Shown: piece by piece, positions 17,231 through 23,579 of the stretch
Position numbering within the stretch: position 1 is the stretch's first letter
Layout of the letters: each line of letters begins with the position of its first letter
DNA from: Lentisphaeria bacterium
GTDB taxonomy: Bacteria; Verrucomicrobiota; Lentisphaeria; Victivallales; UBA1829
Direction: 5' to 3'
Length of the DNA stretch: 44,860 nucleotides
Assembly (NCBI GenBank): GCA_017503375.1
Contig: JAFVTF010000121.1
Span: forward strand, 1-44,860
Notes under the pieces: model-generated
Told to the model about the DNA's origin: nothing
Database searches by the model: none
The model's input: only the letters and a program-made list of their open reading frames with translations
Translations under genes and position numbers: made by a program

Positions 17231-17542
17231 ATGGATTGCGGAAAAGATCTGAATAACCGTTTGAAGCAGTTGACAAAGTTGAAATATTCTGATATGGAAG
17301 GCAGAGAAGATAATCCGAGTATTTCCATTACGTTCCTTCATTCCGGAGAATGGTGTATTGCTCTGACAGCGGAAAAAGAAGATGTTATGACTTTTTTCGC
17401 TGATCTGGAAAATAATGTTGTTTTGCCGGAACTTTGTGCAACCGGCAAGACCCTGGAAGAAGCTGTTGAAAAACTGGAAAAGCTGGTTGAACTCGGCAAG
17501 AAATTAAAGGGATACGCTCTTTATACTTACGGCGATATCTGA
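17231..17542 (+). CDS. 103-aa cytoplasmic protein, unknown, faintly HicB-like
   Basis: The start at 17231 is chosen because GGGAGAG lies six bases upstream; a longer reading from 17189 has no ribosome binding site. The protein begins MDCGKDLNNRLKQLTKLKYSD. Its middle, with a strand (SISITFLHSGEWCIALT) followed by LPELCATGKTLEEAVEKLEKLVEL, resembles the strand-turn-helix of HicB-type antitoxins (…GCxxxGxTLEEA…). There is no HicA partner next to it and no DNA-binding tail, so the likeness may only be a shared fold. Confidence 0.65.
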   Translation: MDCGKDLNNRLKQLTKLKYSDMEGREDNPSISITFLHSGEWCIALTAEKEDVMTFFADLENNVVLPELCATGKTLEEAVEKLEKLVELGKKLKGYALYTYGDI

Positions 17543-17569
17543 CCCTCTGAAAAAAAATCTTTTTTTTGA

Positions 17570-17598
17570 TTGGTATTTTTATAAAAGCGGATTATATT
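17570..17598 (+). promoter_or_regulatory. Candidate promoter for tRNA-Ser
   Basis: TTGGTA at 17570–17575 and TATATT at 17593–17598 are spaced 17 bp apart, 18 bases before the mature tRNA 5' end. This is an appropriate position for a tRNA gene. Confidence 0.45.
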
Positions 17599-17616
17599 AC
17601 GGCATAATCCTTTTGC

Positions 17617-17705
17617 GGAGAGATGGCTGAGTGGTCGAAGGCGGCGGTCTCGAAAACCGTTATACCCTCCGGGTATCAGGGGTTCAAATCCCCTTCTCTC
17701 CGCCA
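17617..17705 (+). tRNA. tRNA-Ser (anticodon CGA)
   Basis: The acceptor stem GGAGAGA (17617–17623) pairs with TCTCTCC (17695–17701), followed by discriminator G and an encoded CCA (17703–17705). The anticodon stem GCGGT/ACCGT encloses the loop CTCGAAA, giving CGA for the serine codon UCG. A long variable arm (TATACCCTCCGGGTATCA) is typical of class II serine tRNAs, and the T arm is GGGG-TTCAAAT-CCCC. All features of a functional tRNA are present. Confidence 0.97.
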
Positions 17706-17744
17706 TTTTTTGTCAAAAAATGGCGAACGAAGACGTAAGTCTTC
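17701..17744 (+). other. Paired hairpins fused to the tRNA-Ser 3' end
   Basis: CGCCATTTTTT (17701–17711) and AAAAAATGGCG (17715–17725) form a perfect 11-bp stem with a three-base loop. Its first five bases are the tRNA 3' end, including CCA. Immediately after, GAAGAC (17729–17734) and GTCTTC (17739–17744) form a second perfect hairpin with a GTAA loop. There is no terminal T-run, so this is not a standard terminator. It may affect 3' processing of the tRNA precursor. Confidence 0.55.
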
Positions 17745-17745
17745 T

Positions 17746-17850
17746 CTTCACTGTGCGAAGCACAACTTCACTCAAAAGGCGCAGTCTTTTCTTCACTGTG
17801 CGAAGCACAACTTCACTCAAAGGGCGCAGCCTTTTCTTCACCTCAAACAT
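17746..17850 (+). repeat. 45-bp tandem repeats with internal mini-hairpins, after tRNA-Ser
   Basis: Two near-identical 45-bp units begin at 17746 and 17791 (CTTCACTGTGCGAAGCACAA… to …GGCGCAGYCTTTT), and a truncated third begins at 17836. Each full unit holds the small hairpin TGTGC-GAA-GCACA (17752–17764 and 17797–17809). The units differ at only a few bases. Open frames cross the repeat in several phases, but no ribosome binding site supports a protein. Confidence 0.75.
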
Positions 17851-17865
17851 TTATAAAAAACAGGC

Positions 17866-17896
17866 AAAAAAAGGGACTGTATTTTACAACAGTCCC
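17866..17896 (-). terminator. Rho-independent terminator for the minus-strand proline-rich gene
   Basis: On the minus strand, GGGACTGT (17889–17896) pairs perfectly with ACAGTCCC (17873–17880) across an eight-base loop and is followed by seven T residues (17866–17872). It starts 13 bases after the stop codon of the gene at 17909–18403. Confidence 0.85.
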
Positions 17897-17908
17897 TCTT
17901 GCGATAAT

Positions 17909-18403
17909 TTACCGATGGCGTCTCGGCGGAGGAGGCGGCAAGGGCTTTGCAACCGGTACAGGTACGGGTACGGGTACGGGTACGGGCTTGACAACCGGTC
18001 TCGGCGGAGGCAGCGGTCTGACAACCGGTCTCGGCGGAGGAGGCGGCAAGGGCTTTGCAACCGGTACAGGTACGGGTACGGGCTTGACAACCGGTCTCGG
18101 CGGAGGCAGCGGTCTGACAACCGGTCTCGGCGGAGGCAGCGGTCTGACAACCGGTCTCGGCGGAGGCAGCGGTCTGACAACCGGTCTCGGCGGGGGCAGC
18201 GGTCTGACAACCGGTCTCGGCGGGGGCAGCGGTCTGGCAACCGGTCTCGGCGGGGGCAGCGGTCTGGCGACAGGTACGGGTACGGGCACGGGTTTGACGA
18301 CAGGTACGGGTACAACTACGGGCTTCGGCTGCGGGCGGCGCTGGGCAAATGCTCCAAGTGTAATGCCTCCCACAATGGCGGCGGTCAATAAGATCTTGTT
18401 CAT
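17909..18403 (-). CDS. Secreted proline/valine-rich repeat protein (paralogue 1)
   Basis: This is a 164-aa protein. The signal peptide MNKILLTAAIVGGITLGAFA is nearly the same as those of the genes at 19769 and 20207. The mature chain is almost entirely Pro, Val, Arg and Lys. Six successive ten-residue RPLPPPRPVV-type units are encoded by a 30-bp DNA repeat, then a block of VKPVPVPVPV and AKPLPPPPPR is itself duplicated. It should form extended polyproline helices outside the cytoplasm. A very strong AAGGAGGTT lies eight bases before the ATG, and a terminator follows. The minus frame is preferred over open frames on the other strand because it alone has a signal peptide, ribosome binding site and terminator. 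The function is unknown. Confidence 0.8.
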   Translation of the reverse strand: MNKILLTAAIVGGITLGAFAQRRPQPKPVVVPVPVVKPVPVPVPVARPLPPPRPVARPLPPPRPVVRPLPPPRPVVRPLPPPRPVVRPLPPPRPVVRPLPPPRPVVKPVPVPVPVAKPLPPPPPRPVVRPLPPPRPVVKPVPVPVPVPVPVAKPLPPPPPRRHR

Positions 18404-18443
18404 AAATAACCTCCTTATGGTTTGTTTTTGTCGATCTCTGACT

Positions 18444-18473
18444 AATAAACGTTTTATTCTATTAAATATTGTT
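18444..18473 (-). promoter_or_regulatory. Conserved 30-bp upstream box, copy A
   Basis: This box lies 40 bases upstream of the start of paralogue 1. It is 28/30 identical to the box at 20514–20543, which lies the same distance upstream of paralogue 3. On the minus strand it reads AACAATATTTAATAGAATA… and ends AACGTTTATT. TAGAAT is a plausible −10. AACAATATTT could be part of an operator. Confidence 0.6.
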
Positions 18474-18486
18474 AATAATATACTAA

Positions 18487-19584
18487 CTAAGTTGTTTTTT
18501 TGAGAATTTCTTTTTTGAGGAACTCCAGGGCTTCCTGTTCGGGCAGTGTTGCAATGACATTCCCTTTGGCAAAAACAGCAGCTTTTCCATCGCCTCCGGC
18601 GAGTCCTATATCTGCATGAGAAGCCTCTCCCGGCCCATTGACAATACAGCCCATGACAGCAATTTTACTGAGATTGATTTTCTTTCCCTGATCTTTGAGA
18701 GACTGTATAAAATCACTGATTTCTGTTGCCATTGCTTCCAGATTAATCTTTGTTCTTCCGCATGTCGGACAGGAGACCAGCTCCGGTTCAGCCTGCCGCA
18801 GACTGCATGCTTCCAGAATGGAAACTGCAGTTCTGATTTCCTGCACAGGATCAGAAGTCAGACTGACACGCATAGTATCTCCGATTCCTTCCATCAGAAG
18901 CGTTCCAATCCCGACAGCGGATTTAATAATTCCGTGTGCGGGGATGCCTGCTTCAGTGATTCCGATATGCTGGGGGAGATCAGAACGCTCCGCGAAGGCT
19001 CTGCATGCCAGAACAGTTGCGGAAGGTGAACTTGATTTTAATGAAACGACAATATCCTTGAACCCGAATTGTTCCAGCATTGCCGCCTGTACGAGTGCCG
19101 CTTCTGCCAGAGATTGTGCCATGGCATCTTCCGGTGATAACCCGGAATTTAACTTCGACTCATAAAGCCCTTTTGGAAGACTTCCGGAGTTTGCACCGAC
19201 ACGGATGGGGATTCCGGCTTCCCCTGCCGCTTCTGCCACTTTTTGAACACGGTCAGAAGAACCGATATTTCCCGGATTGATCCGGACTGCGTGAATCCCT
19301 GCAGCAATTGCTCCCAGGGCAAGTTTATAATCAAAATGAATATCTGCAACTATTGGAATAGGGGTGCTGGCAAGAATTTCCGGCAGAGCCTCTATGGCTG
19401 CCTGGTCTGGAATTGCACAGCGGGTGATTTCACAGCCGGCATTGGCAAGTGTCTTGATCTGTGAAAGAACAGCTCTCACATCTGAGGTCGGAACATTACA
19501 CATGGACTGAATGGATACCGGAGCTCCACCGCCGATTTCGACATTCCCAACTCTTACTTTCCGTGTATTAACCCGTTTTGACAT
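18487..19584 (-). CDS. ispG: 4-hydroxy-3-methylbut-2-enyl diphosphate synthase (IspG/GcpE)
   Basis: The enzyme makes HMBPP from MEcPP in the non-mevalonate isoprenoid pathway, using a [4Fe-4S] cluster. The 365-aa protein has the TIM-barrel start RKVRVGNVEIGGGAPVSIQSMCN, VADIHFDYKLAL, RINPGNIG, and the C-terminal cluster-binding domain with CPTCGR (about 267–272) and GCIVNGPGE carrying the third cysteine and the glutamate ligand. The length fits the short bacterial form. It lies among the proline-rich genes on the same strand, with its own upstream promoter-like site, and looks functionally unrelated to them. Confidence 0.96.
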   Translation of the reverse strand: MSKRVNTRKVRVGNVEIGGGAPVSIQSMCNVPTSDVRAVLSQIKTLANAGCEITRCAIPDQAAIEALPEILASTPIPIVADIHFDYKLALGAIAAGIHAVRINPGNIGSSDRVQKVAEAAGEAGIPIRVGANSGSLPKGLYESKLNSGLSPEDAMAQSLAEAALVQAAMLEQFGFKDIVVSLKSSSPSATVLACRAFAERSDLPQHIGITEAGIPAHGIIKSAVGIGTLLMEGIGDTMRVSLTSDPVQEIRTAVSILEACSLRQAEPELVSCPTCGRTKINLEAMATEISDFIQSLKDQGKKINLSKIAVMGCIVNGPGEASHADIGLAGGDGKAAVFAKGNVIATLPEQEALEFLKKEILKKTT

Positions 19585-19609
19585 AATGATTTCCCCTTGT
19601 TATCCGTAT

Positions 19610-19638
19610 AATTTAACCGGGACAGGGAGAAAAGTCAA
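19610..19638 (-). promoter_or_regulatory. Candidate promoter for ispG
   Basis: On the minus strand, TTGACT (19633–19638) and TAAATT (19610–19615) are spaced 17 bp apart, about 25 bases before the ispG start codon. An AAGGGGA ribosome binding site lies between. Confidence 0.4.
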
Positions 19639-19724
19639 GTTGAATTCAATAATATAGAACAAAAAAATAAAAGATTTATCCGGAAGTAAGCATTTTTCCG
19701 GATAACAGGATATATTTCTCTGAA

Positions 19725-19760
19725 AAAACGAACCATCCGGGAAAGTTGATTCCCGGATGG
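19725..19760 (-). terminator. Rho-independent terminator for proline-rich paralogue 2
   Basis: Perfect 11-bp arms CCATCCGGGAA (19733–19743) and TTCCCGGATGG (19750–19760) enclose a six-base loop. Reading on the minus strand, a T-rich stretch (TTCGTTTTTT) follows. It lies nine bases past the stop codon of the gene at 19769–20092. Confidence 0.85.
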
Positions 19761-19768
19761 TGGATGGT

Positions 19769-20092
19769 TCATCTGCGGCCGGGTTTCTGCGGCGGCAGAA
19801 CAGGTTTTGTATGATGCGGCTGTTGTGGAGCCGGTTTCACATGATGCGGTCTCGGCGGAGCCGGTTTCACATAATGCGGTTTCGGCGGAGCCGGTTTCAC
19901 ATGATGCGGTTTCGGCGGAGCCGGTTTCACATGATGCGGTTTAGGCGGAGCCGGTTTTACATGATGCGGTCTCGGTGGAGCCGGTTTCACATGATGCGGT
20001 CTCGGCGGAGCCGGACGATGTCCGAAGTATCCGGCATAAGCCCCGACAATTGTTCCACATGCGATAAATGCTGTCAATAAGATCTTTTTCAT
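19769..20092 (-). CDS. Secreted proline/histidine-rich repeat protein (paralogue 2)
   Basis: This is a 107-aa protein. The signal peptide MKKILLTAFIACGTIVGAYA matches the two neighbouring proline-rich proteins. The mature part is seven ten-residue units PAPPRPHHVK / PAPPKPHHVK, the last one degenerate, encoded by a 30-bp DNA repeat, then a KPVLPPQKPGRR tail. The regular His-His pairs every ten residues could bind metal ions. AAAGGAGGT precedes the start and a strong terminator follows the stop. Its 5' region lacks the 30-bp box of the other two. A small hairpin (GCTGA-TTGT-TCAGC, 20106–20119) sits just before its ribosome binding site. Confidence 0.8.
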   Translation of the reverse strand: MKKILLTAFIACGTIVGAYAGYFGHRPAPPRPHHVKPAPPRPHHVKPAPPKPHHVKPAPPKPHHVKPAPPKPHYVKPAPPRPHHVKPAPQQPHHTKPVLPPQKPGRR

Positions 20093-20105
20093 AATTACCT
20101 CCTTT

Positions 20106-20166
20106 GCTGATTGTTCAGCTCTTTTTCCTTTGAACGCTGACGAAATGGTATTTATTGTGTGTCAGC
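20106..20166 (-). promoter_or_regulatory. Leader hairpins upstream of proline-rich paralogue 2
   Basis: GCTGA/TCAGC (20106–20110 and 20115–20119) forms a tight hairpin directly next to the ribosome binding site. A second pair, GCTGAC (20136–20141) and GTCAGC (20161–20166), is spaced 19 bases apart. The repeated GCTGA word suggests a control element at the DNA or RNA level, but nothing known matches it. Confidence 0.3.
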
Positions 20167-20206
20167 AAATTTGTTTTTTGAATCGTACGTTATGTTAGAG
20201 AAATCA

Positions 20207-20473
20207 TTACCAGCAATACCGGTAAGGCGGTGTGACGATCACTGGTGACGGCACTGGAACCACGACAGGCCGGACCAGAGGGTATACCGATGGATATACC
20301 GGATTAACTACTACGACAGGTCTTGGCGGGGGGAGCGGTCTGACAAAGACTGGCGGCGGGGGCGGTCTGTGTCCATGGAATCCATGATGACGGTGATGAC
20401 CACGATGTCCATGGGCGAAGGCTCCCGCAAAGGTTCCTCCAACGATGAGAGCTGTTAACAAAATTTTTTTCAT
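20207..20473 (-). CDS. Secreted His/Pro-rich protein (paralogue 3)
   Basis: This is an 88-aa protein. The signal peptide MKKILLTALIVGGTFAGAFA is shared with the two neighbouring paralogues. The mature part starts with a histidine-glycine stretch (HGHRGHHRHHGFHGH), then PPPPP and VRPLPPPRPVV, the same ten-residue unit as paralogue 1. A Pro/Val/Tyr-rich tail follows and ends in YRYCW. AAGGAGGT lies in front of the start, after a leader that is closely similar to that of paralogue 1. The His cluster suggests metal binding. No function is known to me. Confidence 0.78.
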   Translation of the reverse strand: MKKILLTALIVGGTFAGAFAHGHRGHHRHHGFHGHRPPPPPVFVRPLPPPRPVVVVNPVYPSVYPLVRPVVVPVPSPVIVTPPYRYCW

Positions 20474-20513
20474 GATGACCTCCTTGATTTTGGTTTGTTA
20501 TCACTTTCTAAAC

Positions 20514-20543
20514 AATAAACGTTCTATTATATTAAATATTGTT
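20514..20543 (-). promoter_or_regulatory. Conserved 30-bp upstream box, copy B
   Basis: This box lies 40 bases upstream of paralogue 3 and matches 28 of 30 bases of copy A (18444–18473). On the minus strand it contains a consensus TATAAT followed by AGAACGTTTATT. Parts of the leader downstream (ACAAACCA, GGAGGT) are also shared. Confidence 0.6.
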
Positions 20544-20639
20544 TAATATTTAGAAAATATTTTATCTTTTTTATTTTTCAGCAATATTTTCACTGAAAAA
20601 CGGAAATGAAAATTCATTATATATATGGTACGTCAAGAC

Positions 20640-20667
20640 TTGATTTTTCTTTGAAGTATGATATAGT
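20640..20667 (+). promoter_or_regulatory. Candidate promoter for the glycosyltransferase pair
   Basis: TTGATT at 20640–20645 and TATAGT at 20662–20667 are spaced 16 bp apart, 14 bases before the first start codon, leaving a very short leader with AAAGG. Confidence 0.4.
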
Positions 20668-20681
20668 TTTATTGAAAGGTA

Positions 20682-21773
20682 ATGAAAGTGAATATATTTC
20701 TGCAAAAATCATATTTTTTTCTGCGGTATCTTCTGCAAAAGAAATATTCTGAACAAAGAGCGATGCCGGAACAGGCTGAAAAAATAGTTCTGATCATGTG
20801 TAAATGGATCGGTGATACGTTTTGGGACATGCAAGTTATTCCATCATTGCAGAAACGTTATCCGCATGCGGAAATACATGTTGTAATCAAGCCGTTTTCA
20901 AAATTTCTGTTCTGCGGACTCCTGCCGGAAAGACAAATTCATATCAGCATTCAGATTATCAGTGATTGCCGCAGAGAATTTTTTTCACTGAAACAGTGGA
21001 AAAAAGATCTTGCAGAAGTCCGTTCCCTTCAACCGGATTTACTGTTTGATTTTACCGAAACGCCTTTTTCAGCTGTTTTTACATCACTTTCAGGTGCAAA
21101 ACATACTGTCGGTTATGATCATCTCGGCCGGTTTTCATCATTGTACATGAGCCGCAGACATGCGGAATACGGATTGCATCTTTCCCGCCGTCCAATGGCT
21201 TTGATTGGGGAAGAATTGGAGTTTCCGCAAGTTGTACCGGAGGTTTCAAATCCGGCAACTACGGAGTGTGACGTGATGATTTTTCCCGGAACCGGATGGA
21301 AAACAAAAGAATATCCGGCGGAGAAATATCACCGCATTGCGAAAACTCTGTCTGAAAAGGGATATTCCATCTGTATTGCCGGTTCACCGAAAGAAAAAGT
21401 TTTATGTGAAACCGTTGGCTGCGGTTTAGACAATGTGAAAATCCTGACAGGTTCTCCGGATGATATGCTGCGGGGATTGGCATCTGCAAAAGTTTGTTTG
21501 AGCGGAGATACCGGACCGGCGCATCTGGCTGCCGCGATGGGGTTGTTTACTGTTGTTCTGTTTTGCGGAACAAATCCTCTGTTTTGCGGACCGCTGGGGC
21601 GTTTTGTAAAAACTTTGAGTTCCTCCTGTCCGGAATCACCCCGGCAGAAAATTCAATTCTGTTCTGCAGACCGGAGATACAGCTGTTCCAAGTCCTGTTT
21701 TATGGATATTGAACCGGAAAAAATCATTGGCATGATTCTTTCCCATCTCTCCCGCAAGGAAAAAGCATTATGA
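20682..21773 (+). CDS. GT9-family glycosyltransferase (ADP-heptosyltransferase-like)
   Basis: This 363-aa protein has the GT-B arrangement of lipopolysaccharide heptosyltransferases: an N-terminal Rossmann half with IVLIMCKWIGDTFWDMQVIPSLQKRYPHAEIHVV (about 35–67) and a C-terminal half with FPGTGWKTKEYPAEKYHRIAKTL, ICIAGSPKEK and LSGDTGPAHLAAAMGLFTVVLFCGTNP, the family's nucleotide-sugar-binding signature. The first about 25 residues are basic and hydrophobic and may associate with the membrane. It overlaps the next glycosyltransferase by four bases. The likely role is in lipopolysaccharide core or other surface glycan; the exact sugar is unknown. Confidence 0.87.
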   Translation: MKVNIFLQKSYFFLRYLLQKKYSEQRAMPEQAEKIVLIMCKWIGDTFWDMQVIPSLQKRYPHAEIHVVIKPFSKFLFCGLLPERQIHISIQIISDCRREFFSLKQWKKDLAEVRSLQPDLLFDFTETPFSAVFTSLSGAKHTVGYDHLGRFSSLYMSRRHAEYGLHLSRRPMALIGEELEFPQVVPEVSNPATTECDVMIFPGTGWKTKEYPAEKYHRIAKTLSEKGYSICIAGSPKEKVLCETVGCGLDNVKILTGSPDDMLRGLASAKVCLSGDTGPAHLAAAMGLFTVVLFCGTNPLFCGPLGRFVKTLSSSCPESPRQKIQFCSADRRYSCSKSCFMDIEPEKIIGMILSHLSRKEKAL

Positions 21774-22780
21774 GTGAATTATCTGTTTCAGTTATAATAG
21801 CGGCTTATCACGGCGAACAGTTTATCGGAGAACAACTGCGGAGTCTTTTCAGACAAACGTACGTGCCCTCTGAAATCCTGATAGGGGATGATTCCTCCGA
21901 TGATCTGACTCAAAAAGCTGCAGAACTTGTGATACCCGAAGCTCCATGTCCTGTGAAAATCATAAAAAACCACTCTGCAATGGGATGTGTGCAGAATTTT
22001 TCCATGCTGGCTGAGGCTGCCGGGAGCGATCTTGTTTTCTTCTGTGATCATGATGATGTCTGGCTGCCGGAGAAAATTGAAAAAATGGTACAGGAATTTG
22101 AGGCACATCCGGAAACATCTGTTGTTTTCTGCAACAGCAGATTTGTTGATGCTGAACTGAACGATCTCGGATGTTCCACGGCAGATATCCTCAGAGTTAC
22201 CCCGGAGGCTGTCAGAAAAATCAATGAACAGAATGATTTGAGCGATTTTATCAAATCTCCGATGATGTACGGGCATAATATTGCAATCCGGAAAAATGTC
22301 CTCCGCGGTGCGCTCCCGATTCCTGCCAGGGTGAAATCTCATGATTTATACCTGAATTATATTTCATCGGTTTACGTGCTCCGGAGTGTTCCGGACAATC
22401 TGACTTTATTCCGCAGGCATGGAAAGAATCTTTCCAGTCAGGAAACTTTCTGGACAAGAATCCGGAATATTCTGTCCGGAAAAAGAAATTCTGAACTGTT
22501 TGATTCCTGGAATCATCTGAGTGCAGCGGTTGAAATGCTGAAAAAACAGGAGATTTCCGGAATCCGGAGAGAAAATCTGCTTCTGCTGGAAGGCACAAGA
22601 GATTTTTTCCGGAAGAGATTGTTTTATGCTGCCGGACCATTCCTGCTCCGGATCAGAGCAATTCTGATTCTGAAACAGTATTTTCAGTATGGTTTTGGTT
22701 TCAAATCATTTATCCGGGATATTCTTGCCGGAGCGAAAATGACAGAAGAACAGAACCGGATTTTTACATTCAATCAGTGA
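21770..22780 (+). CDS. GT2-family glycosyltransferase
   Basis: This 336-aa GT-A enzyme has VSVIIAAYHGEQFIGEQLRSLFRQTYVPSEILIGDDSSDD at the N-terminus (nucleotide binding), FFCDHDDVWLPEKI with the metal-binding DxD, and RKNVLRGALP…SHDLYLNYISSVY in the acceptor region, as in rhamnosyl- or related surface glycan transferases. Its ATG overlaps the GT9 stop (ATGA), which implies coupled translation. The 3' end overlaps the convergent LolA-like gene by seven bases. Confidence 0.87.
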   Translation: MSELSVSVIIAAYHGEQFIGEQLRSLFRQTYVPSEILIGDDSSDDLTQKAAELVIPEAPCPVKIIKNHSAMGCVQNFSMLAEAAGSDLVFFCDHDDVWLPEKIEKMVQEFEAHPETSVVFCNSRFVDAELNDLGCSTADILRVTPEAVRKINEQNDLSDFIKSPMMYGHNIAIRKNVLRGALPIPARVKSHDLYLNYISSVYVLRSVPDNLTLFRRHGKNLSSQETFWTRIRNILSGKRNSELFDSWNHLSAAVEMLKKQEISGIRRENLLLLEGTRDFFRKRLFYAAGPFLLRIRAILILKQYFQYGFGFKSFIRDILAGAKMTEEQNRIFTFNQ

Positions 22781-23562
22781 TTCCACGGTTTTTCCAGATC
22801 AAACGTGCTTTCCGGAATATCAGGATTGAATTTGAATTCCACGATTTTTGCCGTTTCCGTTTTACCATCAACAGTCACCAATGTTTTTTTGGGCATCCGG
22901 ACTCCGTTGATAATTTCGTACTCTTCAGAGTCAGAGACATACAGCCTTTGGGAGCCATCCGGACCATACAGAATTGTTTCGCAACGGTCAGTCAGCCATG
23001 TTTTCGGTTCGATATAGAAGACATACGGTGCAATTTCCGGATTATTGACCCGGCAGATCAAACGGTAAACCTTGCGGTTCTTTTCCGGATCAAGGATTTG
23101 GTCGATATCAACTTTATGGAAGATTTTTTTGAAATCCATACCAGGCGTGGCAATATCGGTGAATGTTTTGATCAAGAGCGCATCTTTCCCTTTTACTTCA
23201 CGGCTCTTCTTGTTTTTAGGATTAACATACCAGAATCGTCCATTCCTGGATATAATGATGTTGATAACTTCTCCGTTTCTGGATGAGATTTGCTTCAAAT
23301 AACCCGGAGCCTTCCAGTAGATTTCTGAGATGCTTTCATCACTGCCATTGATATTAGCATTGGTTAATACCTGCTTCATGTAATATGATTTGATATTGGC
23401 ATAAACTTTTTGCGGATCAGTTGCCCTGTCCATTTTCTTCAGTAATTCATCAACCGTAATATCAGCAGGCATTCCTTCTTCCAGAAGGAGTAAATCTCCA
23501 TAGCATCCGCAGAGTAAGCTCAACAGGGCCAGCAGGGGCAGAACCAATAATAACTTTTTCAT
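22774..23562 (-). CDS. LolA-like outer-membrane lipoprotein-sorting protein
   Basis: This is a 262-aa lipoprotein. The signal peptide ends in a lipobox-like LLCGC (Cys20). The mature domain has the half-barrel pattern of LolA/LolB-fold proteins: ITVDELLKKMDRATDPQKVYANIKSYY, YWKAPGYLKQISS…GEVINIIISRNGRFWYVNPKNKK, YVFYIEPKTWLTDRCETILYG, and IVEFKFNPDIPESTFDLEKP at the end. Such proteins carry or bind lipids and lipoproteins in the periplasm. A lipid anchor is atypical for LolA itself, so this may be a specialised relative. It lies 17 bases downstream of the DUF1846 gene on the same strand. Confidence 0.72.
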   Translation of the reverse strand: MKKLLLVLPLLALLSLLCGCYGDLLLLEEGMPADITVDELLKKMDRATDPQKVYANIKSYYMKQVLTNANINGSDESISEIYWKAPGYLKQISSRNGEVINIIISRNGRFWYVNPKNKKSREVKGKDALLIKTFTDIATPGMDFKKIFHKVDIDQILDPEKNRKVYRLICRVNNPEIAPYVFYIEPKTWLTDRCETILYGPDGSQRLYVSDSEEYEIINGVRMPKKTLVTVDGKTETAKIVEFKFNPDIPESTFDLEKPWNH

Positions 23563-23579
23563 TTTCAGAACTCCTTAAT

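Noticed and set aside
17623..17856. Open frame across tRNA-Ser and the tandem repeats
   Set aside because: It starts inside the tRNA, has no ribosome binding site, and its apparent sequence comes from tRNA and repeats.
17909..18300. Possible CRISPR array because of 30-bp repeats
   Set aside because: The units are contiguous with no unique spacers, keep a reading frame, and no cas genes are present.
17988..18503. Gly/Thr-rich open frame on the plus strand (GLGGGSGLTTGLGG repeats)
   Set aside because: It is the antisense of the proline-rich repeat gene. It has no signal peptide or ribosome binding site, whereas the minus-strand frame has both plus a terminator.
22774..22780. Seven-base overlap of convergent GT2 and LolA-like genes as a frameshift sign
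   Set aside because: Both proteins end at natural lengths; short convergent overlaps are common.
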